From: Desulfuromonadaceae bacterium GWC2_58_13
GTDB taxonomy: Bacteria; Desulfobacterota; Desulfuromonadia; Desulfuromonadales; Trichloromonadaceae
Direction of reading: 5' to 3'
Length of the DNA stretch: 11,342 bases
Assembly (NCBI GenBank): GCA_001825565.1
Contig: MHXM01000107.1
Location: 1 to 11,342 of the forward strand
Shown here: in pieces, positions 1 through 7,086 of the stretch
Layout: every line of letters starts with the position of its first letter
How positions within the stretch are numbered: the stretch's first letter is position 1
The notes under the pieces: model-generated
What the model was told of the DNA's origin: nothing
The model's database searches: none
What the model saw: only the letters and a program-made list of their open reading frames with translations
Position numbers and translations under genes: made by a program

Positions 1-163
1 AAACATAAACTCCGAGGATGACCGCCAATCCGAGAAGCATCTGGACGGCGCGGGTGCCCTTGATCAAAAGCATAATGCGGTAAATGATAAAGGCGACCAG
101 GCCGATATCGAGCAGGTCAAGCAACCACCTGAAGTTTTTCAGCCCTTCGAACAACCCGCCCAT
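1..163 (-). CDS. cdaA: Diadenylate cyclase CdaA, N-terminal fragment (runs off the window)
   Basis: Membrane diadenylate cyclase of the CdaA/TIGR00159 type, which makes c-di-AMP from two ATP. Only the first 54 residues are in the window. They begin MGGLFEGLKNF, continue with a hydrophobic stretch (about residues 14-33), then the IKGTRAVQMLLG segment and a second hydrophobic stretch. This matches the N-terminal membrane part of CdaA; the catalytic DAC domain lies outside, so activity cannot be judged. The start is ATG at 163, with an in-frame GTG immediately before it (166) as an alternative. The ribosome site is weak (a GGTGGG-like stretch). It follows folP by 27 bases, which suggests co-transcription and perhaps translational re-initiation. 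In related genomes the cyclase is followed by its YbbR-family regulator and glmM, which cannot be checked here. Confidence 0.85.
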   Translation of the reverse strand, partial: MGGLFEGLKNFRWLLDLLDIGLVAFIIYRIMLLIKGTRAVQMLLGLAVILGVYV

Positions 164-190
164 CACCCACCGCTCAATTGAATTCGAGTC

Positions 191-1401
191 CTATTCGCTG
201 CCTGCCGCCCGAACGGCCCAGGCCATCATCGCCGTGTCCCTTGCCGGGGCGACATCATGCACCCGGTGAATCATCACCCCCTGCCGCACCCCGAGAGCCA
301 CAGTGGCCAGCGTGCCGTAAAGACGCCTGGCGGGGTCCTGCTCTCCCAGTATTTTGCCGATAAAACCCTTGCGGGACGTCCCGAGAAGGATGGGACAGCC
401 AAGGGAATGGAATTCGCCAATCCGCCGTAAAAGTTCGAGGTTTCCCTCGACACTTTTGCCAAAACCGATCCCCGGATCGACCGCCAGCCGGTCCCTGGGT
501 ACACCTGCCTGTTCGGCCATGGCAATGCTTCCGCGCAGATAATCGATCACTTCAGCGACCAGATCCTGGTAGCGGATATCGGCCTGCATGGTTTCCGGAC
601 GCCCGCGGGTATGCATCAGAAACAGCCCGGCGCCGCTCCTGGCGGCCACCTCCACCATCGCGGGATCAAATTGCAGTCCACTGATATCATTGATGAACTC
701 GGCACCAGCGGCGATCGCCGCGGCAGCCACCGAACTTTTGGTGGTGTCGACCGACAGGGGACAGGAAACCTCGGCACTCAACGCCTCGATCACCGGAGCC
801 ACCCGGTCGATTTCTTCCTGGGTCGAAACCGGCAACGCGCCGGGACGAGTACTTTCACCGCCGACGTCGATAATATCGGCACCCTCCCGCGCCAACTCCA
901 GACCTTTTTCCAGAGCCGCCTGCAGAGAAAAATAACAACCGCCATCGGAAAAGGAATCGGGAGTGACGTTCAAGATGCCCATGATTCGGGGCCGGTCGAG
1001 AGAGAGGCGACAGCTGCGACCGGCAAGGTAAGCCGGAAGCCGATCAAGCCTGGCTAAAAGCCCCCGCAATTCGCCGGCCAATTCCCGCAGTCCGAATGGC
1101 TGCAACTCAAGGCGCCCCCCGAGTTGCCGCAGCTGCTTCAGGTTACCGATCAGGATGACATCGGTTTCGGGAACCGAGCAGGCGACGCTGCCGCGAGCTA
1201 CGGCAGCATCGCCTCCAACGGAAAGCATTTCTTGTTTGAGAATATTCGCCGCTCGGCAGGGGACCTGAACCAGCGCGACCAATCGGTTAACCATCTTGGC
1301 CGCCATGCGTTCGACTCCACCAGGGTCGGCACCGATGCGCAAAATTTCGCGACGAGCTTCGGCCTCGGTCTCAACATGAATCAGGCGTGGAGAAAACGGC
1401 A

Positions 1402-1402
<1 letters not shown>
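191..1402 (-). CDS. folP: Dihydropteroate synthase with extra N-terminal domain
   Basis: Condenses 6-hydroxymethyl-7,8-dihydropterin pyrophosphate with p-aminobenzoate to give 7,8-dihydropteroate, in the cytoplasm. The protein is 403 residues, against about 270-290 for a typical bacterial DHPS. The catalytic TIM barrel occupies roughly residues 131-403. It contains the pterin-binding IMGILNVTPDSFSDGG (140-155), DVGGESTRPGA, SVDTTKS, INDISG, MHTRGRPETMQ, DPGIGFGKSVEGN, GTSRKGFIG and HRVHDVAP motifs, so it looks fully active. Residues 1-130 form a separate domain containing GGDAAVARG and an ILIGNLKQLRQL segment; I cannot assign it a function. The ATG at 1402 shares its A with the last base of the ftsH TAA stop (TAATG), so translation is probably coupled to ftsH. 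FolP and FolC (upstream at 9961-11244) act in the same pathway but lie in different transcription units. Confidence 0.96.
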
Positions 1403-3276
<1,874 letters not shown>

Positions 3277-3286
3277 TGTACCCCCT

Positions 3287-3317
3287 AAGCATCCATTTAT
3301 TTCAGTCAAAGCATCCA
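3287..3317 (-). repeat. Short direct repeat in the ftsH leader
   Basis: The 9-base word AAGCATCCA (plus-strand sense) occurs at 3287-3295 and again at 3309-3317, 22 bases apart, about two helical turns. It lies just upstream of the ftsH ribosome site. It could be a regulator-binding pair or chance; nothing else supports a function. Confidence 0.25.
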
Positions 3318-3360
3318 ATGGAATGCGACTGAACTACGCCCAAAATATAAAGGGAAACTT

Positions 3361-3389
3361 ACCATAAGACCTGCGATTTCACAACCCAA
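3361..3389 (-). promoter_or_regulatory. Possible sigma70 promoter for ftsH
   Basis: In the 117-base gap between tilS and ftsH, TTGGGT (3384-3389) and TATGGT (3361-3366) are separated by 17 bases. Only three of six and four of six positions match the consensus, so this is weak. It would let ftsH be transcribed independently of tilS. No sigma32-type heat-shock promoter was recognised here. Confidence 0.28.
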
Positions 3390-3393
3390 TTGT

Positions 3394-4755
3394 CTAAATA
3401 TACAAATCCGTATAGACGATGCGGACAATCCGTCGACAACCCGCCAAGGGCTGATATCCCTCACAGCGCCTGAGCCCCACCAACCAGAGGATTTCCGGCC
3501 CAACCAGAAGCGGTAAACATCGCCGCTCTTCAAGCTCGATCCGATTGTCAATGAAGAAATCCTTGAGCTTTTTTTCGCCGGAACCGCCGGCCGGGCGAAA
3601 CCGGTCACCGGGCTGGAAACTCCTGACCAGCAGGGGAAACCCGATCGCGTCGCCGTCGAACTCCACAACCCCGGCCCCTCCCTGCCCCCGCTGTTGTTCC
3701 CGAGACACCGTCAGGCAACCGCCGGAAGGCAAATAAAAACGTCCGGGCCCGGCAATGTTGATCAAAAATGGCTCCGGCGTCACGGGAGTTGCCGAACACA
3801 GCCGCAGGCGCTCATAGCGACGGCCAACCCAGGCGCGGGGGAGATGCAATTCCCCCTGGGGACGCGCGCCGCACAACAGTGAATCAATGGCCATCAAGTG
3901 GTCGGAGTCAATCTCCAGGAGATCCCCACGCACTTGCTCGAGGGCCCGGCGCAGAACCCTTGCCCGCAGCGCCGGATGAATGTCCAAAAGCTTCGAACGG
4001 TCAAGAGTCAGGCCGTCGCCATCCGGGCGGGCCATTTCGGCAAGGGTGCGATTTTCCTGTTGCCGCCAAAAGTCTTCTTCCACGGCAAACCGGCGACTGA
4101 GAGCGGTCAGGTGTTCATCGATACGGGGGTTGAAAGAGCGCATCAGGGGGAGAAGGTGGTGACGGATCCGGTTGCGGGTGAATCGCGGGTCCCGGTTGCT
4201 TTCATCTTCCACATAAGGCAAACCGGCCTCATCTAAAAACTCCAGCAACCGATTCCGGCTGAATGGAAGCAACGGCCTGATAAAACGGTCGTTCCTCATG
4301 GCCATGGAGGCCAGTCCGGAAGCCCCCGTCCCACGCAGCAGTCGTTGCAGAAAAGTCTCCGCCTGGTCACCTCGGTGATGGCCCAGGGCAATAACCGCAC
4401 AGTTCTGAGCGTCGGCGGTTTCCAGCAGAAAATGGCGGCGGGCCCTCCGGCCCGCCGCCTCCAGTCCCTCGCCGTCGGCGTGGGCCAGGGTGGGAACATC
4501 GGCCGCTCCGACGGTCAGGCCGACCCCCAGGTCGGCGCAGAGTCGATCGACAAACCGGGCATCAGCCTCGCTTTCCTGGCGTATCCGATGATCGAGATGG
4601 GCCACTGTGACAACAATTTCCAGCGCCGTCGCATTACGACACAACAAGCCCAGCAAAGCAACCGAGTCCGGGCCCCCGGATACAGCGACCAGAACCCTGT
4701 CCCCAGCGGCAAGCAGTCGGTTCTCTCGAACCACCCGGATAAATTCACGGTCCAT
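3394..4755 (-). CDS. tilS: tRNA(Ile)-lysidine synthase
   Basis: Uses ATP and lysine to convert C34 of tRNA-Ile2(CAU) to lysidine, changing both its codon reading (AUG to AUA) and its charging (Met to Ile). The protein is 453 residues. The N-type ATP-pyrophosphatase P-loop SGGPDS is at 26-31. Further family motifs are AHLDHRIR (52-59), GHHRGDQAET (125-134) and DESNRDPRFTRNRIRH (184-199). A C-terminal TilS domain is recognisable in the FQPGDRFRPAG and KLKDFFIDN region. I chose ATG at 4755 because GGGGAG sits five bases upstream; an in-frame TTG at 4776 lies outside that ribosome site. It follows two CAU tRNAs and a terminator-like hairpin ending 25 bases before the start, which leaves no room for a full promoter. 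The stop is 117 bases before ftsH. Confidence 0.96.
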   Translation of the reverse strand: MDREFIRVVRENRLLAAGDRVLVAVSGGPDSVALLGLLCRNATALEIVVTVAHLDHRIRQESEADARFVDRLCADLGVGLTVGAADVPTLAHADGEGLEAAGRRARRHFLLETADAQNCAVIALGHHRGDQAETFLQRLLRGTGASGLASMAMRNDRFIRPLLPFSRNRLLEFLDEAGLPYVEDESNRDPRFTRNRIRHHLLPLMRSFNPRIDEHLTALSRRFAVEEDFWRQQENRTLAEMARPDGDGLTLDRSKLLDIHPALRARVLRRALEQVRGDLLEIDSDHLMAIDSLLCGARPQGELHLPRAWVGRRYERLRLCSATPVTPEPFLINIAGPGRFYLPSGGCLTVSREQQRGQGGAGVVEFDGDAIGFPLLVRSFQPGDRFRPAGGSGEKKLKDFFIDNRIELEERRCLPLLVGPEILWLVGLRRCEGYQPLAGCRRIVRIVYTDLYI

Positions 4756-4780
4756 CGACGCTCCCCAGTGCCACAAATGC

Positions 4781-4813
4781 AGAAACCCCCTCCACGAAAT
4801 GAAGGGGGTTTCT
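4781..4813 (-). terminator. Terminator-like hairpin after the tRNA-Met gene, just before tilS
   Basis: The arms AGAAACCCCCT (plus-strand 4781-4791) and AGGGGGTTTCT (4803-4813) are perfectly complementary over 11 bases around an 11-base loop. Read on the minus strand, the right arm ends GGGTTTCT and is followed by GCATTTG. The U-tract is therefore short and interrupted. It lies eight bases after the encoded CCA of the tRNA and 25 bases before the tilS start. It may be a leaky terminator or a 3' processing and stability element. Confidence 0.65.
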
Positions 4814-4820
4814 TTGAAGA

Positions 4821-4897
4821 TGGTGGCGGTGCAGAGATTCGAACTCCGGACACTGCGGATATGAGCCGCATGCTCTAACCAACTGAGCTACACCGCC
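4821..4897 (-). tRNA. tRNA with CAU anticodon, probably elongator Met
   Basis: A 77-base cloverleaf. The acceptor stem pairs GGCGGTG with CACCGCC, the discriminator is A and CCA is encoded. The D arm is GTAGCTCAGTTGGTTAGAGC. The anticodon stem TGCGG/CCGCA closes the loop CTCATAT, giving anticodon CAU. The T arm is CGGAG-TTCGAAT-CTCTG with one G-U pair. The 1-72 pair is a normal G-C, so it is not the initiator. CAU could mean elongator Met or Ile2 (the TilS substrate). The acceptor stem lacks the C4-G69 and C5-G68 pairs I associate with Ile2 in E. coli, so I favour Met, but not with certainty. Confidence 0.93.
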
Positions 4898-4911
4898 GTG
4901 AAACTTATAAG

Positions 4912-4934
4912 AAACCTCCCACCTGGGGAGGTTT
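4912..4934 (-). terminator. Terminator-like hairpin between the two tRNA genes
   Basis: AAACCTCCC (4912-4920) and GGGAGGTTT (4926-4934) pair perfectly over nine bases around a five-base loop. On the minus strand the stem is followed by CTTATAAG, a poor U-tract; on the plus strand it is followed by TTAGGTTTT. It fills most of the 45-base spacer between tRNA-fMet and the next tRNA. Its sequence resembles the hairpin at 4781-4813. It may terminate, or it may be a processing or stability element. TATAAG just after it (4904-4909) looks like a -10 box, but no -35 is present. Confidence 0.55.
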
Positions 4935-4942
4935 TTAGGTTT

Positions 4943-5019
<77 letters not shown>

Positions 5020-5032
5020 TCACGGAATCGGG

Positions 5033-5061
5033 ACTTTACCGAGATCACAGAAAGAAGTCAA
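5033..5061 (-). promoter_or_regulatory. Sigma70 promoter of the tRNA-fMet transcription unit
   Basis: TTGACT (5056-5061) and TAAAGT (5033-5038) are separated by 17 bases on the minus strand, with an expected start near 5026, seven bases before the mature tRNA end. Spacing and match are near ideal, as expected for a stable-RNA promoter. It probably also supplies the second tRNA and, by read-through, tilS. Confidence 0.78.
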
Positions 5062-5081
5062 GGAAAAAAATCCAACTTTTT

Positions 5082-5099
5082 CGACCCGTCCGCGGGCCG
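5082..5099 (-). terminator. Possible weak terminator after the SPOR gene
   Basis: Seven bases after the stop codon, CGGCCCG and CGGGTCG (minus-strand sense) can form a seven-pair stem with one G-U around a CGGA tetraloop. A run of seven T follows, but only about 14 bases after the stem, so this is not a classic intrinsic terminator. The tRNA-fMet promoter begins shortly after. Confidence 0.35.
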
Positions 5100-5106
5100 C
5101 GAAAGA

Positions 5107-5778
5107 TCACTGTTTTTTTACGATTCCAGCCAACCTCTCTTCAATCTTCAAATGTTCAGCCGCCTGTCCAGCGGCCTCGCTCCCGGCGTAGGGGCCAACC
5201 ATAACTCGATACCATACCCCCTTTTCGGCGAGGTTTGCTTCCTGGGTGAACACGGCGTAGCCGTTTTTCACCAGCCGGTCTCGCAGAGCGGTGGCATCCG
5301 GCAACTGCTTGAACGATGCCACCTGAATCACATACGCCCCCTGCGCGGCCATTTTGGGGACGGGCGGCGCCACAGCCTTGTCAGGCACAGCAGGGACCTC
5401 GGCCACCGGTGCGGTTACGCCAGGCGAACTCTCCGATTTTTCAGGGGTCTTGGATTCAGGTGGCAGATTAATGCCACTGCCGAGCGGCGGCTGTTCTCCC
5501 TTGGGCAGGGCGTCATAAAAGGTTAAAACTTCTTTTTTCGGCTCCGGTTCGGCAGCAACCAAGGGCTCTGCCTTCGGCGGCTCCGCCAGCACCGGGGAAA
5601 CCGGCAGGGGCTTGGTAATGGTTTCAGTGTTAACCACGGCGGATGTCGTGCCGCTGCGACCAACCATGATCCCTAGAAAAAAGCTGACCAGCGATATGCC
5701 GAAAAGAAGGACAACCAGCAGAACTGCCTGCTTTTTCTCCATTCGACGCTGGGTACGTGATTTGACCTGTTGAACCAT
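5107..5778 (-). CDS. SPOR-domain membrane protein (FtsN/DedD-like)
   Basis: A 223-residue single-pass inner-membrane protein probably recruited to the septum by binding denuded peptidoglycan. A short basic cytoplasmic N-terminus (VKSRTQRRMEKKQ) precedes a transmembrane helix at about 18-40. A Pro/Glu/Lys-rich periplasmic linker runs from about 50 to 145. A C-terminal SPOR domain spans about 146-223, opening with GAYVIQVASFKQLPDA and containing GVWYRVMVGPY. The linker carries VLTFYDALPKG (84-94), resembling a tFY-LP-G motif seen in some proteobacterial SPOR proteins. I chose ATG at 5778 because GGGGAGGG lies just upstream; an upstream in-frame start at 5844 would add 22 residues ahead of this ribosome site. 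It has its own promoters (5872-5900 and 5996-6025). The exact FtsN or DedD equivalence cannot be settled from sequence alone. Confidence 0.92.
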   Translation of the reverse strand: MVQQVKSRTQRRMEKKQAVLLVVLLFGISLVSFFLGIMVGRSGTTSAVVNTETITKPLPVSPVLAEPPKAEPLVAAEPEPKKEVLTFYDALPKGEQPPLGSGINLPPESKTPEKSESSPGVTAPVAEVPAVPDKAVAPPVPKMAAQGAYVIQVASFKQLPDATALRDRLVKNGYAVFTQEANLAEKGVWYRVMVGPYAGSEAAGQAAEHLKIEERLAGIVKKQ

Positions 5779-5871
5779 GAACCCTCCCCAAAGATGTATG
5801 AATACGCGGCGGCAAAACGCAGGATGAACAGAAACCGCCCACACCCGCCGCCGGCTGTTCCTAGCCAGTTA

Positions 5872-5900
5872 AATATAGCAGCCGGGACGACGTGCGCCAA
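5872..5900 (-). promoter_or_regulatory. Proximal sigma70-like promoter for the SPOR gene
   Basis: TTGGCG (5895-5900) and TATATT (5872-5877) are separated by exactly 17 bases on the minus strand. The expected start is near 5865, giving a leader of about 87 bases before the ATG at 5778. It lies in a stretch without genes (5779-6083). Confidence 0.55.
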
Positions 5901-5927
5901 CTCGATTTCTTGCAATGAGAAACCGAT

Positions 5928-5968
5928 GCGGGCCGATCCCGCGAAGGTCGCGAGGCGCCAGACGCCTC
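5928..5968 (-). other. Tandem hairpins in the SPOR-gene leader
   Basis: In the leader made from the distal promoter, GAGGCG/CGCCTC (plus 5952-5957 and 5963-5968) forms a six-base stem with a five-base loop. GCGGG/CCCGC (5928-5932 and 5938-5942) forms a second stem. A CGCG...CGCG pairing between them would compete with the second stem, so alternative folds are possible. No long U-tract follows. Role unknown. Confidence 0.4.
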
Positions 5969-5995
5969 TCTGTCGTGGACAAGCAAGACGATTGC

Positions 5996-6025
5996 ATCCT
6001 AGCCTCACAGGTTGGCGGCTGTCAA
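5996..6025 (-). promoter_or_regulatory. Distal sigma70-like promoter for the SPOR gene
   Basis: A perfect TTGACA (6020-6025) lies 18 bases from TAGGAT (5996-6001) on the minus strand, about 60 bases after the end of the FtsB-like gene. The expected start near 5989 would give a leader of about 210 bases. The 305-base stretch 5779-6083 holds this promoter, the proximal one and two hairpins, and no convincing gene. Confidence 0.6.
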
Positions 6026-6083
6026 GAAATGCGCATATCCCTGAACCTGCCGGAGAGACGGGATGTTACAGAAAAGAAGCCAG

Positions 6084-6476
6084 CTATTTTTCGATGGGTC
6101 CGGAATCCGCTAAGGGTTGGCCGGGTTGTGCAGACTCGGTATCGATCGCTTGGGCAGGGACGCGGACAACGTTTCCGCTGGGTGATCTGAACTGGTAAAC
6201 CAGTTCATCTTCCCGGACCATTCCCAACTCCTTGCGGGAAATGGCCTCGAGATAACGGGGATCGGAACGCAGAGATTCGATCTCCTTGCGCAGGCCCTGA
6301 TTGACCAGTTCCAACGTGCGGACCTGCTGCTGCAACAGCTCTTTTTCCTGATTTGACTTAATCGCGCAAAGGATTCCCTTCTCCCCAAAAACCGCGGCGG
6401 CCAGAACCGCCAGCAAAAGCACGCCGGGAATAAGGGATAGCCAAATCGATTTGGGTGCCGACTCGGGCACTGACAT
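6084..6476 (-). CDS. FtsB/DivIC-like septum formation initiator protein
   Basis: A 130-residue bitopic membrane protein of the FtsB/DivIC family, which links FtsL and FtsQ in the divisome. A short N-terminus precedes a transmembrane helix at about 12-31 and a coiled coil at about 38-72 (KSNQEKELLQQQVRTLELVN and following). Next comes the family signature DPRYLEAISRKELGMVREDELVYQF at about 75-99, given here as its key parts: ISRKELGMV and a DELVY end. The C-terminal 30 residues are low-complexity and Pro/Gln-rich. The ATG at 6476 is preceded by AGGAGCT six bases upstream; an upstream in-frame ATG at 6551 would have to be translated through the intercistronic hairpin and is rejected. It follows the comEA-like gene by 71 bases and precedes the SPOR gene, so both flanking envelope genes point the same way. 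Confidence 0.85.
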   Translation of the reverse strand: MSVPESAPKSIWLSLIPGVLLLAVLAAAVFGEKGILCAIKSNQEKELLQQQVRTLELVNQGLRKEIESLRSDPRYLEAISRKELGMVREDELVYQFRSPSGNVVRVPAQAIDTESAQPGQPLADSGPIEK

Positions 6477-6504
6477 TATGAGCTCCTGTGATTCATCTAT
6501 TAGA

Positions 6505-6539
6505 CCTGCCGTACCCGGACTGAGTTCGGGTACGGCAGG
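6505..6539 (-). other. Strong intercistronic hairpin between the comEA-like and FtsB-like genes
   Basis: CCTGCCGTACCCG (6505-6517) and CGGGTACGGCAGG (6527-6539) pair perfectly over 13 bases around a nine-base loop. On the minus strand the stem is followed by TCTAATAG, not a U-tract, so a standard intrinsic terminator is unlikely. It starts nine bases after the comEA-like stop and ends well before the next ribosome site. It could protect the upstream mRNA end, cause partial termination or bind a protein. Confidence 0.6.
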
Positions 6540-6547
6540 GAAAGAAA

Positions 6548-6841
6548 TCAATTCGTTGAAACCAGCGGCCTGATCTTTTCCAGGGATTTTTCCCCGATCC
6601 CCTTAACCTCGACCAACTGGTCGACGGCAGAGAAGGGACCCCGTTCGTTGCGGTAGTCGATGATCCGCTGCGCCGACACCGCGCCGATCCCTGGAAGAGC
6701 TTCCAACTCCGCTAACGTTGCGGTGTTGATGTTGACCGATTGAACCGTCGCCACTTCCGGCTCAGCGGCCACCGCAATCTGGAGCGGAGCAGACAGGGCC
6801 AGAGACAATACGATCATACCGAGGCAAAACATTTTTTTCAT
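6548..6841 (-). CDS. Secreted helix-hairpin-helix protein of the ComEA family
   Basis: A 97-residue protein with a signal peptide (about residues 1-25, MKKMFCLG...IAVAA) and one ComEA-type double helix-hairpin-helix domain. The domain runs from VNINTATLAELEALPGIG through RNERGPFSAVDQLVEVKGIG to the C-terminus (about 36-95). Such domains bind DNA without sequence preference. In competent bacteria ComEA pulls DNA into the periplasm, and small stand-alone versions are common in Gram-negatives. Whether this organism is competent cannot be told, since no other com gene is in the window. GGAGGG sits eight bases upstream of the ATG at 6841. A separate promoter and structured leader lie upstream. Confidence 0.9.
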   Translation of the reverse strand: MKKMFCLGMIVLSLALSAPLQIAVAAEPEVATVQSVNINTATLAELEALPGIGAVSAQRIIDYRNERGPFSAVDQLVEVKGIGEKSLEKIRPLVSTN

Positions 6842-6932
6842 CTTTTTTTCCCTCCATCAGCAAAATATTGGATTTCGACACGGCATTCCAGTGCGACTCG
6901 ATCCCTCCTTCCTGTAAACGCATTGAATATTA

Positions 6933-6959
6933 CCGTCCCGCCGCCGCTGAGCAGGACGG
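6933..6959 (-). other. Hairpin in the comEA-like mRNA leader
   Basis: CCGTCCTGCT and GGCGGGACGG (minus-strand sense) can form a ten-pair stem, two pairs being G-U, around a seven-base loop. It lies about 20 bases into the predicted transcript and about 90 bases before the start codon. An AGGAAGGAGGG stretch follows at about 6900-6913 with no convincing ORF behind it. Not matched to any riboswitch class I recognise. Confidence 0.4.
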
Positions 6960-6987
6960 AGCACGATAAAACATTGGTTTAATTTTA

Positions 6988-7015
6988 TTAACAGAAAATA
7001 ATATTTTGTGTCAAC
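6988..7015 (-). promoter_or_regulatory. Promoter for the comEA-like gene
   Basis: A perfect TTGACA (7010-7015) lies 16 bases from GTTAAT (6988-6993), within a strongly AT-rich patch (6975-7010) that stands out from the GC-rich surroundings. It begins 18 bases after the lptD terminator. The -35 is convincing; the exact -10 is less certain. Confidence 0.55.
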
Positions 7016-7033
7016 AGCAAATTGACCGGGCCC

Positions 7034-7059
7034 AAAAAAAGCCGGCGGTTGCCGGCTTT
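7034..7059 (-). terminator. Intrinsic terminator of the accD-folC-lptD unit
   Basis: AAAGCCGGC and GCCGGCTTT pair perfectly around a four-base loop, and on the minus strand the stem runs straight into a seven-T tract (7034-7040). It starts 27 bases after the lptD stop codon. This is the clearest intrinsic terminator in the window. Confidence 0.9.
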
Positions 7060-7086
7060 AATAAACGCTGCGGGGTTCGAGTAACG

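Noticed and set aside
3277..3318. ATG start for FtsH at 3318
   Set aside because: The added 14 residues are translated from the Shine-Dalgarno sequence itself and are unlike FtsH N-termini; GTG at 3276 fits better.
4904..4909. TATAAG just upstream of the second tRNA as its own promoter
   Set aside because: The 17-base-upstream position falls in the hairpin stem and has no -35 resemblance.
5880..5902. Possible sigma54 site around TTGGCGCACG
   Set aside because: The required TTGC-type -12 element is absent at the correct distance; the sigma70 reading fits better.
5779..6008. Minus-strand open frames in the gap before the SPOR gene (111 and 70 codons)
   Set aside because: They run across the promoters and into the SPOR gene in other frames, with Cys/Arg/Trp-rich, non-protein-like sequence.
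6861..6887. Nine-codon leader peptide (MPCRNPIFC) before the comEA-like gene
   Set aside because: The ribosome-site-like tract is about 17 bases away, too far, and the peptide has no run of a regulatory amino acid.
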